In this document: positions 12,060 to 21,450 of the stretch, one piece after another
How positions within the stretch are numbered: the stretch's first letter is position 1
Layout of the letters: each line of letters opens with the position of its first letter
Origin: Bordetella parapertussis
Lineage (GTDB): Bacteria; Pseudomonadota; Gammaproteobacteria; Burkholderiales; Burkholderiaceae_A
Direction: 5' to 3'
Assembly: GCA_945862305.1 (NCBI GenBank)
Contig: CAMAXF010000005.1
Span: 82,478 to 146,477 of the forward strand
DNA length: 64,000 nucleotides
The notes under the pieces: model-generated
Database searches by the model: none
What the model was told of the DNA's origin: nothing
The model's input: only the letters and a program-made list of their open reading frames with translations
Made by a program: the position numbers and the translations under genes

Positions 12060-13419
12060 CACCATCGCGGCCATCGCCACGGCGCTAACGCCGGGGGCGG
12101 TGGGTGTGGTGCGGGTCTCTGGCCCGGGTGTTCAGCGGGTGATGTCGGTGGTGTTGTCGGCACCGGTGCCGGCCCGTGAGGTACGGCTGCGACGATTTCG
12201 CACGCTGGAGGGCGAGGTGGTCGATGAAGGCCTTGCGCTCTACTTCCCCGGCCCAAATTCTTTTACCGGCGAAGATGTTCTAGAGCTGCAGGGCCACGGT
12301 GGTCTGGCCGTGTTGGACCGAGTCCTCACGGCTTGTTTGTCGGCTCAAACGCCAACACATCCCATTCGTCTGGCCGCGCCAGGCGAATTCAGTCAACGTG
12401 CCTTTTTGAATGATCGGTTGGACTTGCTCCAGGCCGAAGCCATTTCAGACTTGGTTGCTGCCCGGTCACACGCGGCGGCCAAGGCGGCGATGGTGTCCCT
12501 GCAAGGTGGATTTAGCCAGGCCGTGGCGTCCTTGCAGGCTGAACTCACTGACCTTCGCATGCGCGTGGAGGCTTGTCTGGATTTCCCCGAGGAGGACGAG
12601 CCTTTTCTAGATCAAGAGGGTGTTCCGGGGCGACTGACGGCACTGCAGCAACGGGTGGCGCAGGTGCTCGCGACATCTGAGCGCGGTGCGGCCCTACGAG
12701 AGGGCTTGCGCGTGGTGTTGGTGGGGTCACCCAATGTGGGCAAGTCTTCGCTGATGAATGCCCTGGCCGAGCGCGAGCTTGCCATCGTCACGCCCTTTGC
12801 CGGCACGACTCGAGACCGCATCGACCATGACTTGATGGTCGGTGGCATTCCCATCCATGTCACTGACACGGCGGGCTTGCGTGAGGCGGATGATCCCATT
12901 GAGCAGATGGGTGTGGCCCGCACGTGGCTGGCCGTGCAAGAGGCCGACCTGCTGCTGTTTGTGGAAGATGCGGCCGGCGTGGTGCCTGCCGACGTCGTGT
13001 TGGCGCAGACACTCATGGCAGCCTGGGAGGCGCAGGGCGGACAGGCCCAGGATGTCTGGCATGTGCACAACAAAGTGGATCTGCTGCCGCAGGCCAGGGT
13101 CTCGCCCGAGGGGCATCATCATTGGGTGTCGGCCACAACCGGTGCAGGGCTGGATGGACTGCGTGCGCAGTTGAGTGCGCGGGCAGGCTGGTTCTCAGAG
13201 GGGGAGGCCCCTTGGGGCGCCCGCAAGCGACATGTGCTTGCACTCGAAGCGGTTCAGGCCGCGCTGGCGCTGGCTGCGGCCCACCTGCGGGAGTCCGAGG
13301 CAGAGTTGTTGGCTGAGCAGTTGCGGCTGGCACAGCAGCAGTTGTCCACCCTCACCGGGGCGCTGCACCCCGATGACCTCCTTGGCGAGATCTTTGGCTC
13401 ATTCTGCATTGGGAAGTGA
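12049..13419 (+). CDS. mnmE: tRNA modification GTPase MnmE
   Basis: GTPase (456 aa) that with MnmG installs carboxymethylaminomethyl groups on U34 of several tRNAs. The N-terminal folate-binding-like domain starts SDTIAAIATALTPGAVGVVRVSG; the central G domain has Walker A GSPNVGKSSL, the GTTRD switch, DTAG and NKVD; the C-terminal hallmark FGSFCIGK, including the conserved cysteine, closes the protein. Its partner mnmG is about 5.4 kb downstream on the same strand. The 3' end overlaps the convergent asparaginase gene by 21 bp. Confidence 0.98.
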   Translation: MSSDTIAAIATALTPGAVGVVRVSGPGVQRVMSVVLSAPVPAREVRLRRFRTLEGEVVDEGLALYFPGPNSFTGEDVLELQGHGGLAVLDRVLTACLSAQTPTHPIRLAAPGEFSQRAFLNDRLDLLQAEAISDLVAARSHAAAKAAMVSLQGGFSQAVASLQAELTDLRMRVEACLDFPEEDEPFLDQEGVPGRLTALQQRVAQVLATSERGAALREGLRVVLVGSPNVGKSSLMNALAERELAIVTPFAGTTRDRIDHDLMVGGIPIHVTDTAGLREADDPIEQMGVARTWLAVQEADLLLFVEDAAGVVPADVVLAQTLMAAWEAQGGQAQDVWHVHNKVDLLPQARVSPEGHHHWVSATTGAGLDGLRAQLSARAGWFSEGEAPWGARKRHVLALEAVQAALALAAAHLRESEAELLAEQLRLAQQQLSTLTGALHPDDLLGEIFGSFCIGK

Positions 13420-13902
13420 GGCTTCAAAGCGTCCCAAGGTCTTGTTTTTTTGTACCTGGTCTGCTGGAAAGATCTGCCCCGACATGCAGACGTACGTACC
13501 TGGCGCCATTGCTTGGGCGGTGGCCACGGCCATGCCCAAGTTAAAGAGTGCGTCTGATTCTGGCTGGCTGGCGGGTACCATGGCCCCAGTGAAGACCACG
13601 ATCTGATCTGGGCGCTTGCAGCCCATCACCGTGTGGGCGGTGTTCACCATGGTGTCGGTGCCGTGGATGATGACCACCTGATTCTCCGGGGCCCGCGCCA
13701 CTGCATCAGCAATCTGGTCTCGTTGCAGATCGGTCATGTCCAGGCTGTCGACCAGCATGAGCACGTCGGTGCGCGTGTTGGCTGGAAGACGACACTGCTG
13801 CTCCCAGCGGGAGAGGCGGCTCTCTGTGAACCAGAGCCGACCTTCGTCGGGTCGGTAAACCTTCTCAAAGGTGCCGCCGGTCGAGAGAATCAGGAGAGCC
13901 AT
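13399..13902 (-). CDS. Asparaginase, N-terminal domain only
   Basis: A 167-aa protein matching only the N-terminal catalytic domain of type I/II asparaginases (normally ~330 aa). Key residues are visible: the nucleophile threonine in LSTGGTFEK, the HGTDTM motif with the second Thr-Asp pair, FTGAMVP, and a lysine in the segment QVQKNKTLG. The C-terminal domain, which completes the active site in the dimer of full-length enzymes, is absent. The ATG overlaps the pdxA stop by 13 bp, so it is probably translated from the pdxA message. Substrate and activity are uncertain. Confidence 0.8.
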   Translation of the reverse strand: MALLILSTGGTFEKVYRPDEGRLWFTESRLSRWEQQCRLPANTRTDVLMLVDSLDMTDLQRDQIADAVARAPENQVVIIHGTDTMVNTAHTVMGCKRPDQIVVFTGAMVPASQPESDALFNLGMAVATAQAMAPGTYVCMSGQIFPADQVQKNKTLGRFEASLPNAE

Positions 13903-14873
13903 TGTGTGGCGAGTCTAACGGCAGACCCGAGTGATTTGGCGCTCGCGCAACCCCGACCGGCGATGTCGAAGGCCGTGCCGTGGTCGACACTGGTTCGGAT
14001 GTACGGCAGGCCAATGGTGATGTTCACGCCGTCATCCAACCCGTTGAGCTTGATCGGGATGAGGCCTTGGTCGTGGTAGAGACAGACCACCAGGTCGAAG
14101 GCCTGGCCGAGGGGGTTCTTTTTGCAGGCACGCATGAAGACCGTGTCTGCTGGCCAAGGCCCTGAAATTTGGCAACGTGGTGCGAGGGCTTGGGCGGCCT
14201 GGATGGCGGGCGCAATGAGGCGGGCCTCCTCGTCTCCGAAGGCGCCGTCCTCAGAGGCATGGGGGTTGAGGCTCGCCACTGCGATGCGTGGCGCTGCAAG
14301 TCCGAGGGTCTGGGTGGCGGCTTGGGCTGCGATCTGGATGGTTTCTTGGAGGTGTTCCACCGAGAGTGCGTCGATGGCGGTGCGAAGGGGTGTGTGGATC
14401 GAATCCAGCACAACGGTGAGCTGATCGTTGGCCAGCATCATGCGCACGGCCGGCGGTTGCGCTGGGTTTGCGAGGTGGGCCAGCAACTCGGTGTGGCCTG
14501 GCCAAGGATGCCCTGCAAGGTGCAGGGCCTTTTTTGAAATGGGTGCGGTCACCATTGCCTGGATGTGGCCGGCCATGGCGTCTGAATGGGCCTTCAGGAT
14601 GGCCCGGTGCGCAGCCTCGCCGCCGGCCGCATGGTCGACTCCAACAGGATAGGTGCCCTCGCCACCGGTGTGCACCCACTGGGATGGGTCGTGCGGAATC
14701 TTCAGCCGCTGGGCCAGTGCCGTCAGGTGCGTGGCGTCTCCGTAAAGCATCAGTTCAGGGGCATTCGGCGAGCGTGGCTCGGCCAGGATGGTCAGGCAGA
14801 TCTCTGGGCCAATGCCGGACGGATCACCCATGGTGAGCCCTATAGAATGGCGGGCTCGGGGCAGGCTGTTCAT
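13890..14873 (-). CDS. pdxA: 4-hydroxythreonine-4-phosphate dehydrogenase
   Basis: NAD-dependent oxidative decarboxylase of pyridoxal 5'-phosphate synthesis (DXP-dependent route), 327 aa. The N-terminus IGLTMGDPSGIGPEI is typical; metal-binding histidines sit in PWPGHTELLAHL and LYHDQGLIPIK, and NPHASEDGAFGDEE matches the family. The ATG at 14873 gives the usual length; the open frame continues far upstream but the extra residues are unrelated. Pairs with the overlapping asparaginase gene and diverges from the TSUP permease gene with 50 bp between the starts. Confidence 0.93.
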   Translation of the reverse strand: MNSLPRARHSIGLTMGDPSGIGPEICLTILAEPRSPNAPELMLYGDATHLTALAQRLKIPHDPSQWVHTGGEGTYPVGVDHAAGGEAAHRAILKAHSDAMAGHIQAMVTAPISKKALHLAGHPWPGHTELLAHLANPAQPPAVRMMLANDQLTVVLDSIHTPLRTAIDALSVEHLQETIQIAAQAATQTLGLAAPRIAVASLNPHASEDGAFGDEEARLIAPAIQAAQALAPRCQISGPWPADTVFMRACKKNPLGQAFDLVVCLYHDQGLIPIKLNGLDDGVNITIGLPYIRTSVDHGTAFDIAGRGCASAKSLGSAVRLATQWLS

Positions 14874-14923
14874 GTCGACATGATGACTGATCCCTTCATG
14901 CATGTGGGGGTCATTGGGGATCG

Positions 14924-15703
14924 ATGGTGGACGAGAGCCTTGGGCTGTTGGTGTTTCTGGGGTTGGCGGCGTTTTCGGCTGGCTTTGTGGACTCCGTGGT
15001 GGGCGGCGGTGGGCTGATTCAATTGCCCGCGTTGTTTGGCAGCTACCCGGGTGCGAGCACGGCAAGCCTTCACGGCACCAACAAGTTTTCGTCGATTGCG
15101 GGAACGGGCTGGGCCGCCTGGCGTTACATTCGGGTGGTCCGACTGGATTGGCGTGTGGCTGCGCCGGCCGTGGCCATGGCGGGGCTCTTTGCCTGGTTGG
15201 GTGCGAGCGTGGTGAGCCTGCTGCCAAGGGCCTGGGCACAGCCCCTGGTGCTGGTCTTGTTGGTGTTGGTGGCGGCTTTTACATTGCGTCGCCGTGACAT
15301 GGGGATGGTGCATGCGCCTCGGTTGTCAGGCAGGGCGGCCTGGGTTGCGGGTGGGCTCACGGGTGCTGTGATTGGTTTTTACGATGGCTTTTTTGGCCCA
15401 GGCACCGGCGCATTCCTGATCTTCGTGTTTGTGCGGTTTTTTGGGTATGACTTTTTGCACGCGTCGGCCAACAGCAAGTTGGTCAATGCCACCACCAATG
15501 TGGCGGCATTGGCCTTTTTTCTTCCGGCGGGCGCTATTTTGTGGGTCACGGCGGTGGTCATGGCCTGCTGCAATATTTTGGGTTCGACCTTCGGCACCCG
15601 AATGGCTGTGACGAAGGGAAGTGGCTTTGTAAGACAGTTCTTTCTCATCCTCTTGTCGGGGATGATTCTGCGAATGGGTTGGACGACTTGGGAGATGTTT
15701 TGA
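14924..15703 (+). CDS. TSUP (TauE/SafE) family membrane permease
   Basis: Hydrophobic protein of 259 aa with about eight predicted transmembrane segments and the two repeated TSUP halves: [18 protein letters not shown] near residue 22 and [17 protein letters not shown] near residue 152. Family members export sulfite, sulfoacetate or other organic anions; the substrate here is not evident. It shares the overlap TGATG with the following mmsA gene, so it may move a substrate or product of that aldehyde dehydrogenase pathway, but that is inference from position. Confidence 0.88.
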   Translation: MVDESLGLLVFLGLAAFSAGFVDSVVGGGGLIQLPALFGSYPGASTASLHGTNKFSSIAGTGWAAWRYIRVVRLDWRVAAPAVAMAGLFAWLGASVVSLLPRAWAQPLVLVLLVLVAAFTLRRRDMGMVHAPRLSGRAAWVAGGLTGAVIGFYDGFFGPGTGAFLIFVFVRFFGYDFLHASANSKLVNATTNVAALAFFLPAGAILWVTAVVMACCNILGSTFGTRMAVTKGSGFVRQFFLILLSGMILRMGWTTWEMF

Positions 15704-17205
15704 TGGGAAGCACGACACAGATTGTTCATTGGATCAATGGGCAGCGACAGGCGGGCGTGGGCGATGGCTCGCAGCCAGTGTTCAATCCGGCCAAGGGCGC
15801 GGCGGCCTCGACCGTGTCCTTGGCCAGTGCAGAGACCGTGGACTTGGCGGTCAAAGGCGCTGCGAAGGCCTACAAAGAGTGGGCGGCCACTCCTTCGGTA
15901 AAGCGCGCCCGCGTGATGTTTAAATTCAAGGAGTGGGTTGAAAGCCATCGGGATGACCTTGCCATGGCCATCACGTCTGAGCATGGCAAGACGCTCGACG
16001 ATGCCAAGGGGGAGATTCAGCGCGGCCTGGAGGTGGTGGAGTTTGCTTGCGGCATTCCGCAGTTGCTCAAGGGTGAGTACACCGAACAGGTGGGTGGTGG
16101 GATCGATGCCTGGAGTGTTCGGCAGTCGCTGGGCGTTTGCGTGGGCATCAGCCCGTTTAACTTCCCCGTCATGGTGCCCATGTGGATGTTTCCCGTGGCG
16201 ATTGCCTGTGGAAACACGTTTGTCATGAAGCCATCCGAGCGAGACCCGTCGGCGTCTCTGCTCATGGCCGAGGGTTTGAAGGCGGCTGGACTGCCTGATG
16301 GTGTCTTTCAGGTGGTGCAGGGCGGTGTCACGGCGGTGGAAGCCCTGCTGGATCACCCCGACGTGGCCGCGGTGAGCTTTGTGGGCTCCACCCCCATTGC
16401 CAAGACGGTTCATGCACGCGCCACGGGCTACGGAAAGCGTTGTCAGGCCCTCGGCGGCGCGAAGAATCACTTGGTGGTGATGCCCGATGCAGACCTCGAC
16501 CAGGCCGTGGACGCCCTCATTGGGGCGGCATACGGCTCCGCGGGTGAGCGCTGCATGGCCATTTCTGTGGCGGTGGCGGTGGGCAGTGTGGCCGACGCCC
16601 TCGTGGCGAAGCTTACCGAGAAGGCCCGTGCCATTCGCGTGCTGCCCGGTGACCTTCCCGGTGCCGAGATGGGCCCCTTGGTCACGCAGGCGCACTTGGA
16701 ACGGGTCACGGGTTATGTGGATGCGGGTGTGAGTGAGGGTGCAACCCTGGTGCTCGACGGTCGCGGCCAGAAGCCGGCTGGCCACGAGAAGGGTTTCTTC
16801 ATTGGCCCAACGCTCTTCGACCACGTCAAGCCCAGCATGTCGATCTACCAGGATGAAATTTTTGGGCCCGTGCTCAGTGTGGTTCGTGTGCCTGATTTTG
16901 AATCGGCCCTGGCGCTCATTCACGGCCATGCCTTTGGCAACGGTGTCTCGTTGTTCACGCGTGACGGCGACACCGCCAGGGAGTTTGGCAGCCGGGTTCA
17001 GATTGGCATGGTGGGCATCAACATTCCCATTCCGGTGCCCATGGCGTTTCACTCCTTTGGTGGCTGGAAGGATTCCCTGTTTGGCGACCACCACATCCAT
17101 GGTCCGGAGGGTGTTCGCTTCTACACCCGTTACAAGGCGATCACGCAGCGTTGGCCCAAGGGCATTCGGGGTGGGGCAGAGTTCGTCATGCCCACGATGA
17201 AGTGA
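15703..17205 (+). CDS. mmsA: CoA-acylating methylmalonate-semialdehyde dehydrogenase
   Basis: Aldehyde dehydrogenase superfamily member (500 aa) of the MmsA type, which converts (methyl)malonate semialdehyde to propionyl- or acetyl-CoA in valine, beta-alanine and inositol catabolism. Typical sequences are [19 protein letters not shown], the FVGSTPIA cofactor loop, [14 protein letters not shown], and the nucleophile cysteine in SAGERCMA. The ATG at 15703 overlaps the TSUP stop by one base. The stop is close to gabD, so TSUP-mmsA-gabD form one unit. Confidence 0.9.
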   Translation: MGSTTQIVHWINGQRQAGVGDGSQPVFNPAKGAAASTVSLASAETVDLAVKGAAKAYKEWAATPSVKRARVMFKFKEWVESHRDDLAMAITSEHGKTLDDAKGEIQRGLEVVEFACGIPQLLKGEYTEQVGGGIDAWSVRQSLGVCVGISPFNFPVMVPMWMFPVAIACGNTFVMKPSERDPSASLLMAEGLKAAGLPDGVFQVVQGGVTAVEALLDHPDVAAVSFVGSTPIAKTVHARATGYGKRCQALGGAKNHLVVMPDADLDQAVDALIGAAYGSAGERCMAISVAVAVGSVADALVAKLTEKARAIRVLPGDLPGAEMGPLVTQAHLERVTGYVDAGVSEGATLVLDGRGQKPAGHEKGFFIGPTLFDHVKPSMSIYQDEIFGPVLSVVRVPDFESALALIHGHAFGNGVSLFTRDGDTAREFGSRVQIGMVGINIPIPVPMAFHSFGGWKDSLFGDHHIHGPEGVRFYTRYKAITQRWPKGIRGGAEFVMPTMK

Positions 17206-17213
17206 GCACGTCG

Positions 17214-18683
17214 ATGGCCATTGTCCTCAAAGACCCTTCGCTTTTGTGCGCCGACGGCCTGATTGATGGTGCCTGGCGCGGTGCTGTGTCGAGTCGACGG
17301 TTTCCTGTGACCGACCCCGCCTCGGGTGAGGCGATTGCACAGGTGGCCAACATGGGCGCGCAGGAGGCGCGTGATGCGGTGGATGCTGCCGCGGCAGCCT
17401 TGCCGGCCTGGCGGGCACGGTCCACCAAAGAACGGGTGGCGGTCCTCAGGGCCTGGCATGGGCTCATTCTTGCCCATGCAGACGATCTCGCCATGCTCAT
17501 GACCCGGGAGCAGGGCAAGCCCTTGGCCGAGGCCAAGGGAGAGGTCTTGTATGCCGCGAGCTTCGTGGAGTGGTTTGCCGAGGAGGCACGTCGCGCATAC
17601 GGGGAAATCATTCCTTCGCCGAGTGTCGACCGAGAGCTGTTTGTGTTTCGTGAGGCCATTGGCGTGGCGGCCGCCATCACGCCCTGGAACTTCCCCGCAG
17701 CCATGATCACCCGCAAGTGTGCCCCGGCATTGGCGGTGGGCTGCACGGTTGTCGTGAAACCCGCCGAGGCCACGCCGCTCACGGCGCTCGCCTTGGCCGA
17801 GCTCGGGCAACGGGCAGGCTTTCCGGCCGGCATTTTCAATGTGGTGGTGGGTGATGCAGACGCTGCGCCCGCGATTGGGGGGGTGCTCTGTGAGGATCCC
17901 CGGGTGCGAAAGCTCTCGTTCACCGGGTCAACGGAAGTGGGGCGGCTGCTCTACAAGCAGTGTGCGCCCACGGTGAAGAAGTTGTCGCTCGAGCTCGGCG
18001 GCAATGCGCCATTTATTGTCTTTGATGATGCAGACCTGGATGCCGCCGTGGAAGGCCTCATGGCCGCAAAGTTTCGCAATGCAGGCCAGACCTGCGTCTG
18101 CCCCAATCGAATTTATGTGCAGTCGGGTGCGGTGGCAGCGTTCTCCGAGAAGCTGGTCGCCAGGGTTGCGACGCTTCGTGTGGGGCCCGGGCTGGGGGAG
18201 GGCGCTCAGATTGGCCCCTTGATCGAGGAGGCCGCCGTTGAGAAGGTGGAGGCCCATTTGGCAGACGCCACTGCGCACGGCGCGCGCGTGCTCTGCGGCG
18301 GCACTCGGCATCGCCTTGGTGGCCTGTTCTTTGAGCCCACGGTGTTGGTGGGTGCCACCGCCCAGATGCGCATCGCGCGCGAGGAAACATTCGGCCCCGT
18401 GGCCCCAATCTTCCCGTTCGAATCGGAGGCAGAGGTCATCGAGGCCGCGAACGCGACGGAGTTCGGCCTGGCCGCGTATTTCTATGCACGGGATGTCGGC
18501 CGCGTGTTTCGTGTGGCGCATGCGCTGGAAGCCGGGATGGTCTCGGTGAATGCGGGGGCTTTTTCCAACGAGGTGGCGCCCTTTGGCGGCGTCAAGCAGT
18601 CTGGTCTCGGCCGTGAGGGCGCTCGCCATGGCCTGGACGAGTACCTCGAGACGAAGTACGTCACGGTCGCCGGCTTGCGCTGA
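17214..18683 (+). CDS. gabD: NAD(P)-dependent succinate-semialdehyde dehydrogenase
   Basis: Aldehyde dehydrogenase (489 aa) of the GabD type, oxidising succinate semialdehyde to succinate. Seen are ITPWNFPAAMITRK, the FTGSTEVGR cofactor loop, LELGGNAPFIVFDDADLD and the catalytic cysteine in NAGQTCVCPNRIYVQ. Start chosen at ATG 17214, 8 bp after mmsA; a GTG at 17202 overlapping the mmsA stop is also possible and would add four residues. No aminotransferase gene is adjacent, so a full GABA shunt cannot be claimed. Confidence 0.88.
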   Translation: MAIVLKDPSLLCADGLIDGAWRGAVSSRRFPVTDPASGEAIAQVANMGAQEARDAVDAAAAALPAWRARSTKERVAVLRAWHGLILAHADDLAMLMTREQGKPLAEAKGEVLYAASFVEWFAEEARRAYGEIIPSPSVDRELFVFREAIGVAAAITPWNFPAAMITRKCAPALAVGCTVVVKPAEATPLTALALAELGQRAGFPAGIFNVVVGDADAAPAIGGVLCEDPRVRKLSFTGSTEVGRLLYKQCAPTVKKLSLELGGNAPFIVFDDADLDAAVEGLMAAKFRNAGQTCVCPNRIYVQSGAVAAFSEKLVARVATLRVGPGLGEGAQIGPLIEEAAVEKVEAHLADATAHGARVLCGGTRHRLGGLFFEPTVLVGATAQMRIAREETFGPVAPIFPFESEAEVIEAANATEFGLAAYFYARDVGRVFRVAHALEAGMVSVNAGAFSNEVAPFGGVKQSGLGREGARHGLDEYLETKYVTVAGLR

Positions 18684-18689
18684 CCGAGT

Positions 18690-18705
18690 TGTTTCACGTG
18701 AAACC
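18690..18705 (+). promoter_or_regulatory. parS site 1
   Basis: TGTTTCACGTGAAACC, 15 of 16 matches to the ParB-binding consensus TGTTTCACGTGAAACA. It lies 6 bp after the gabD stop and about 2.8 kb upstream of parA, inside the origin region where chromosomal parS sites usually occur. Confidence 0.93.
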
Positions 18706-18706
18706 A

Positions 18707-18722
18707 TGTTTCACGTGAAACA
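18707..18722 (+). promoter_or_regulatory. parS site 2 (perfect)
   Basis: TGTTTCACGTGAAACA, an exact 16-bp palindromic match to the parS consensus. One base separates it from site 1, so the two centres are 17 bp apart, and it lies 55 bp before the mnmG -10 hexamer. Confidence 0.96.
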
Positions 18723-18754
18723 AACCCCATCCGCTCTTTTCTGAGCATCGACCC

Positions 18755-18783
18755 TGTCCAAAGGGACGAGGGTCGCCTATAAT
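18755..18783 (+). promoter_or_regulatory. Putative promoter of mnmG-rsmG-parAB
   Basis: Perfect -10 hexamer TATAAT at 18778-18783; the best -35 at 17 bp spacing is the weak TGTCCA (18755-18760). Transcription would begin ~40 bp before the mnmG GTG and lies just downstream of both parS sites, so ParB spreading could affect it. Confidence 0.5.
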
Positions 18784-18831
18784 CGGCCTCCCTTTGACAC
18801 AAACGCGCCGCCAGGCCAAGCCCGAAGCAAC

Positions 18832-20739
18832 GTGAACTATCCAAAGCCATTCGACGTGATTGTGGTGGGTGGCGGCCATGCCGGCACGGAGGCCGCGTTG
18901 GCCGCGGCCCGTTCCGGTGCTGCAACGCTGCTTGTGACCCACGCCTTGGAGACGCTCGGCCAGATGTCCTGCAATCCGTCGATCGGCGGTATTGGCAAGG
19001 GTCACCTGGTGAAAGAGATCGATGCCTTGGGTGGGGTCATGGCCATTGCCGCCGACGAGGCGGGCATTCAGTTTCGAATTCTCAACGCCTCCAAGGGCCC
19101 CGCGGTTCGGGCCACGCGGGCCCAGGCCGATCGGGTGCTCTATCGTCAGGCGATCCGAACCCGCTTGGAGAACCAGCCCAATCTGATGCTCTTCGCCCAG
19201 GCGGTTGACGACATTCTGGTGTCGGGCGATCGCGTGACGGGCGTTCGAACCCAAACCGGTGTGGTCTTTCGGGCGCCAACGGTTGTGCTGACGGCTGGCA
19301 CTTTTCTCAATGGACGAATCCACATTGGTTTGGACCATTATTCAGCTGGCCGGGCAGGGGACCCACCGGCCGTGGCCCTCTCGCACCGTCTGAAAGAGCT
19401 CGGGCTGGCGCAGGGCCGCTTGAAGACGGGGACGCCACCGCGCCTGGATGGTCGAACGATTGATTGGCAGGTGCTTGCGCAGCAGCCGGGCGACACCGAC
19501 CCGGTCCCGGTCTTCTCCTTCATGGGAGACGCGGGCATGCATCCCAGGCAGATTGCCTGCTGGGTGACGCACACCACGGCGGCCACCCACGACCTGATTC
19601 GCAGTGGGCTGGATCGCTCGCCCATGTTCACTGGCGTGATTGAAGGGGTTGGGCCCCGTTACTGCCCCTCGATCGAGGACAAGGTTCATCGGTTTGCCGA
19701 CAAGAGCAGCCATCAGATCTATTTGGAACCCGAGGGCTTGACCACCCACGAGGTCTATCCCAACGGCATTTCCACCAGCCTTCCTTTCGACATCCAGCTC
19801 GGCATCGTTCGCTCCATGAAGGGCCTGGAGGCTGCGGACATCGTGCGCCCAGGCTATGCCATTGAGTACGACTACTTCGACCCACGTCATTTGCGGCCCA
19901 GCCTGGAAACCAAGGACATTGCCGGGCTCTTCTTCGCCGGCCAGATCAATGGCACGACGGGTTACGAGGAGGCGGCAGCCCAAGGCTTGTTGGCTGGCCT
20001 CAATGCCTCGCGGCAGGCACGGGACCTCCCCCCATGGACGCCGGGGCGGCATGAGGCGTATCTGGGCGTGCTGGTGGATGATTTGGTCACCCGCGGGGTG
20101 ACGGAGCCGTATCGGATGTTCACGAGTCGGGCCGAGTATCGCTTGAGCTTGCGCGAGGACAACGCCGACCTGCGGCTCACAGCCATTGGACGGGCCATGG
20201 GCCTCGTGGACGATGCCCGCTGGGCCGCATTCGAGACAAAGAGAACGGCCATCGACCAGGCGAGTGACTGGGTGAAGCGAGTTCACCTGCATCCCAGTCG
20301 GCTGTCTGCTGAGCAACTGACATCGGTCTTTGGCCACGAGCCACCCCGCCAAGAGGCCTCCTTGGCCGCGCTTCTGCGCCGGCCGGGCATTTCGTTGGAG
20401 GCCTTGCTGGGTCTGCTGCCACCCGAAGACGTTCATGTGATGGATGCCGCGGTCTGCCAGCAGGTCGACATTCAATTCAAGTACGAGGGCTACATCCAGC
20501 GCCAGGAGGATGAGATCGAGCGTCGTCAGTCCCAGGAAGACACGCCACTGCCAGAGGACCTGGACTACGCCTCCGTTCGTGGATTGTCCGTGGAGGTGCG
20601 GCAAGTGTTGGTGGCCGCCAGGCCCGCCACGGTCGGCCAGGCCGGCCGGCTTCCCGGCGTCACGCCTGCGGCGATCTCGCTGCTCTTGATTCACCTCAAA
20701 CGGATGGGACGGGGTCGGGCGGTTGAGCGCGCAGCGTAA
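18832..20739 (+). CDS. mnmG: tRNA uridine 5-carboxymethylaminomethyl modification enzyme MnmG
   Basis: FAD-dependent partner of MnmE in U34 modification of tRNA, 635 aa, the usual size. The dinucleotide-binding motif [17 protein letters not shown] is near the start; [31 protein letters not shown] and [14 protein letters not shown] follow, and the C-terminal helical domain ends [12 protein letters not shown]. Starts with GTG; no competing ATG fits the conserved FDVIVVGGG strand. The stop codon is directly followed by the rsmG ATG. Confidence 0.98.
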   Translation: MNYPKPFDVIVVGGGHAGTEAALAAARSGAATLLVTHALETLGQMSCNPSIGGIGKGHLVKEIDALGGVMAIAADEAGIQFRILNASKGPAVRATRAQADRVLYRQAIRTRLENQPNLMLFAQAVDDILVSGDRVTGVRTQTGVVFRAPTVVLTAGTFLNGRIHIGLDHYSAGRAGDPPAVALSHRLKELGLAQGRLKTGTPPRLDGRTIDWQVLAQQPGDTDPVPVFSFMGDAGMHPRQIACWVTHTTAATHDLIRSGLDRSPMFTGVIEGVGPRYCPSIEDKVHRFADKSSHQIYLEPEGLTTHEVYPNGISTSLPFDIQLGIVRSMKGLEAADIVRPGYAIEYDYFDPRHLRPSLETKDIAGLFFAGQINGTTGYEEAAAQGLLAGLNASRQARDLPPWTPGRHEAYLGVLVDDLVTRGVTEPYRMFTSRAEYRLSLREDNADLRLTAIGRAMGLVDDARWAAFETKRTAIDQASDWVKRVHLHPSRLSAEQLTSVFGHEPPRQEASLAALLRRPGISLEALLGLLPPEDVHVMDAAVCQQVDIQFKYEGYIQRQEDEIERRQSQEDTPLPEDLDYASVRGLSVEVRQVLVAARPATVGQAGRLPGVTPAAISLLLIHLKRMGRGRAVERAA

Positions 20740-21450
20740 ATGGGAGGTCCTGCATCCAGTGAGATCCTTCGGGCGTGGCAACAGTTGCCCGTCTCGCAGG
20801 CACGGCCACTCTCACAAGTTCAGGCCGACCAACTCGCAGCCTTTTTGGAGGGCATGTCTCGCTGGAATGCTGTGCACAACATCACAGCCGTTGGGGCAGA
20901 GGCGTCTGTGCCACGTCACATCTTGGATGCGTTGGTGGCCTGGCCAAGCCTACTTGACCACCTGGGCGACGAGCCGAGCCCGGTCATCCTGGATGTCGGC
21001 AGTGGGAACGGCGTTCCGGGCCTGCCTTGGGCTGTGGTGGCGCCCAGCCTGCAGGTTCATTTGGTGGAGCGGGTGGCCAGAAAGGCAGCCTTCTTGCGCA
21101 GGGCTGCGCGAGACTTGGGCTTGTCGGGCCGCGTGAGCGTCTTTCAGGAGTCGGTGGAGTCGGGCGCTGGGCTGGTTGCGGCGGCTCCTCCCCAGGGCTA
21201 TGCGATCATTGCATCGCGGGCGTTTGCGGCCCTGGAGGACTTTCTTGGGCTGACTTGGCAGCATGCTGGCCCAGGCACTTGCTGGCTTTATATGGCAGGA
21301 AAACTTAGTGAAATAAAAGGTTTATCAGGTAGTGTGTACATACATCCAGCGCATGCGTCCCGGTATGCCCTGGCATCGATTGAACCGGTGCGCGTGCCGG
21401 GGCAGGCTGGGGACAGACATCTCATATGGATTCGGAGGGCGCAGGCATGA
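20740..21450 (+). CDS. rsmG: 16S rRNA (guanine527-N7)-methyltransferase
   Basis: SAM-dependent methyltransferase (236 aa) acting on G527 of 16S rRNA. The SAM-binding motif VILDVGSGNGVPGLPWAV lies in the middle third; WNAVHNITAV and IIASRAFAALEDFL are characteristic. The ATG directly abuts the mnmG stop. Near the 3' end a ~65-bp AT-rich stretch (21286-21350) uses codons rare in the neighbours, though the reading frame continues normally. The stop overlaps the parA ATG (ATGA). Confidence 0.95.
   Translation: MGGPASSEILRAWQQLPVSQARPLSQVQADQLAAFLEGMSRWNAVHNITAVGAEASVPRHILDALVAWPSLLDHLGDEPSPVILDVGSGNGVPGLPWAVVAPSLQVHLVERVARKAAFLRRAARDLGLSGRVSVFQESVESGAGLVAAAPPQGYAIIASRAFAALEDFLGLTWQHAGPGTCWLYMAGKLSEIKGLSGSVYIHPAHASRYALASIEPVRVPGQAGDRHLIWIRRAQA
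21286..21350 (+). promoter_or_regulatory. AT-rich, rare-codon patch inside rsmG upstream of parAB
   Basis: A short segment far richer in A and T than its surroundings, reading through codons such as ATA, TTA, AGT, TCA and AAA. It lies ~100-160 bp before the parA start. It may carry a promoter or protein-binding site for parAB; I cannot identify a convincing -35/-10 pair, so the function is inference. Confidence 0.35.

Noticed and set aside
14874..15239. N-terminal extension of pdxA by about 120 codons
   Set aside because: The extra residues are Pro/Arg/Ser-rich, antisense to the TSUP gene, and absent from the family; ATG 14873 gives normal length.
15379..17100. Very long antisense frame (573 codons) opposite the TSUP and mmsA genes
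   Set aside because: Composition rich in His, Arg and Gly without domain signatures; the sense strand encodes well conserved enzymes.
19342..20781. Antisense frame of 479 codons opposite mnmG
   Set aside because: Shadow of the conserved MnmG frame; no start region or motif of its own.
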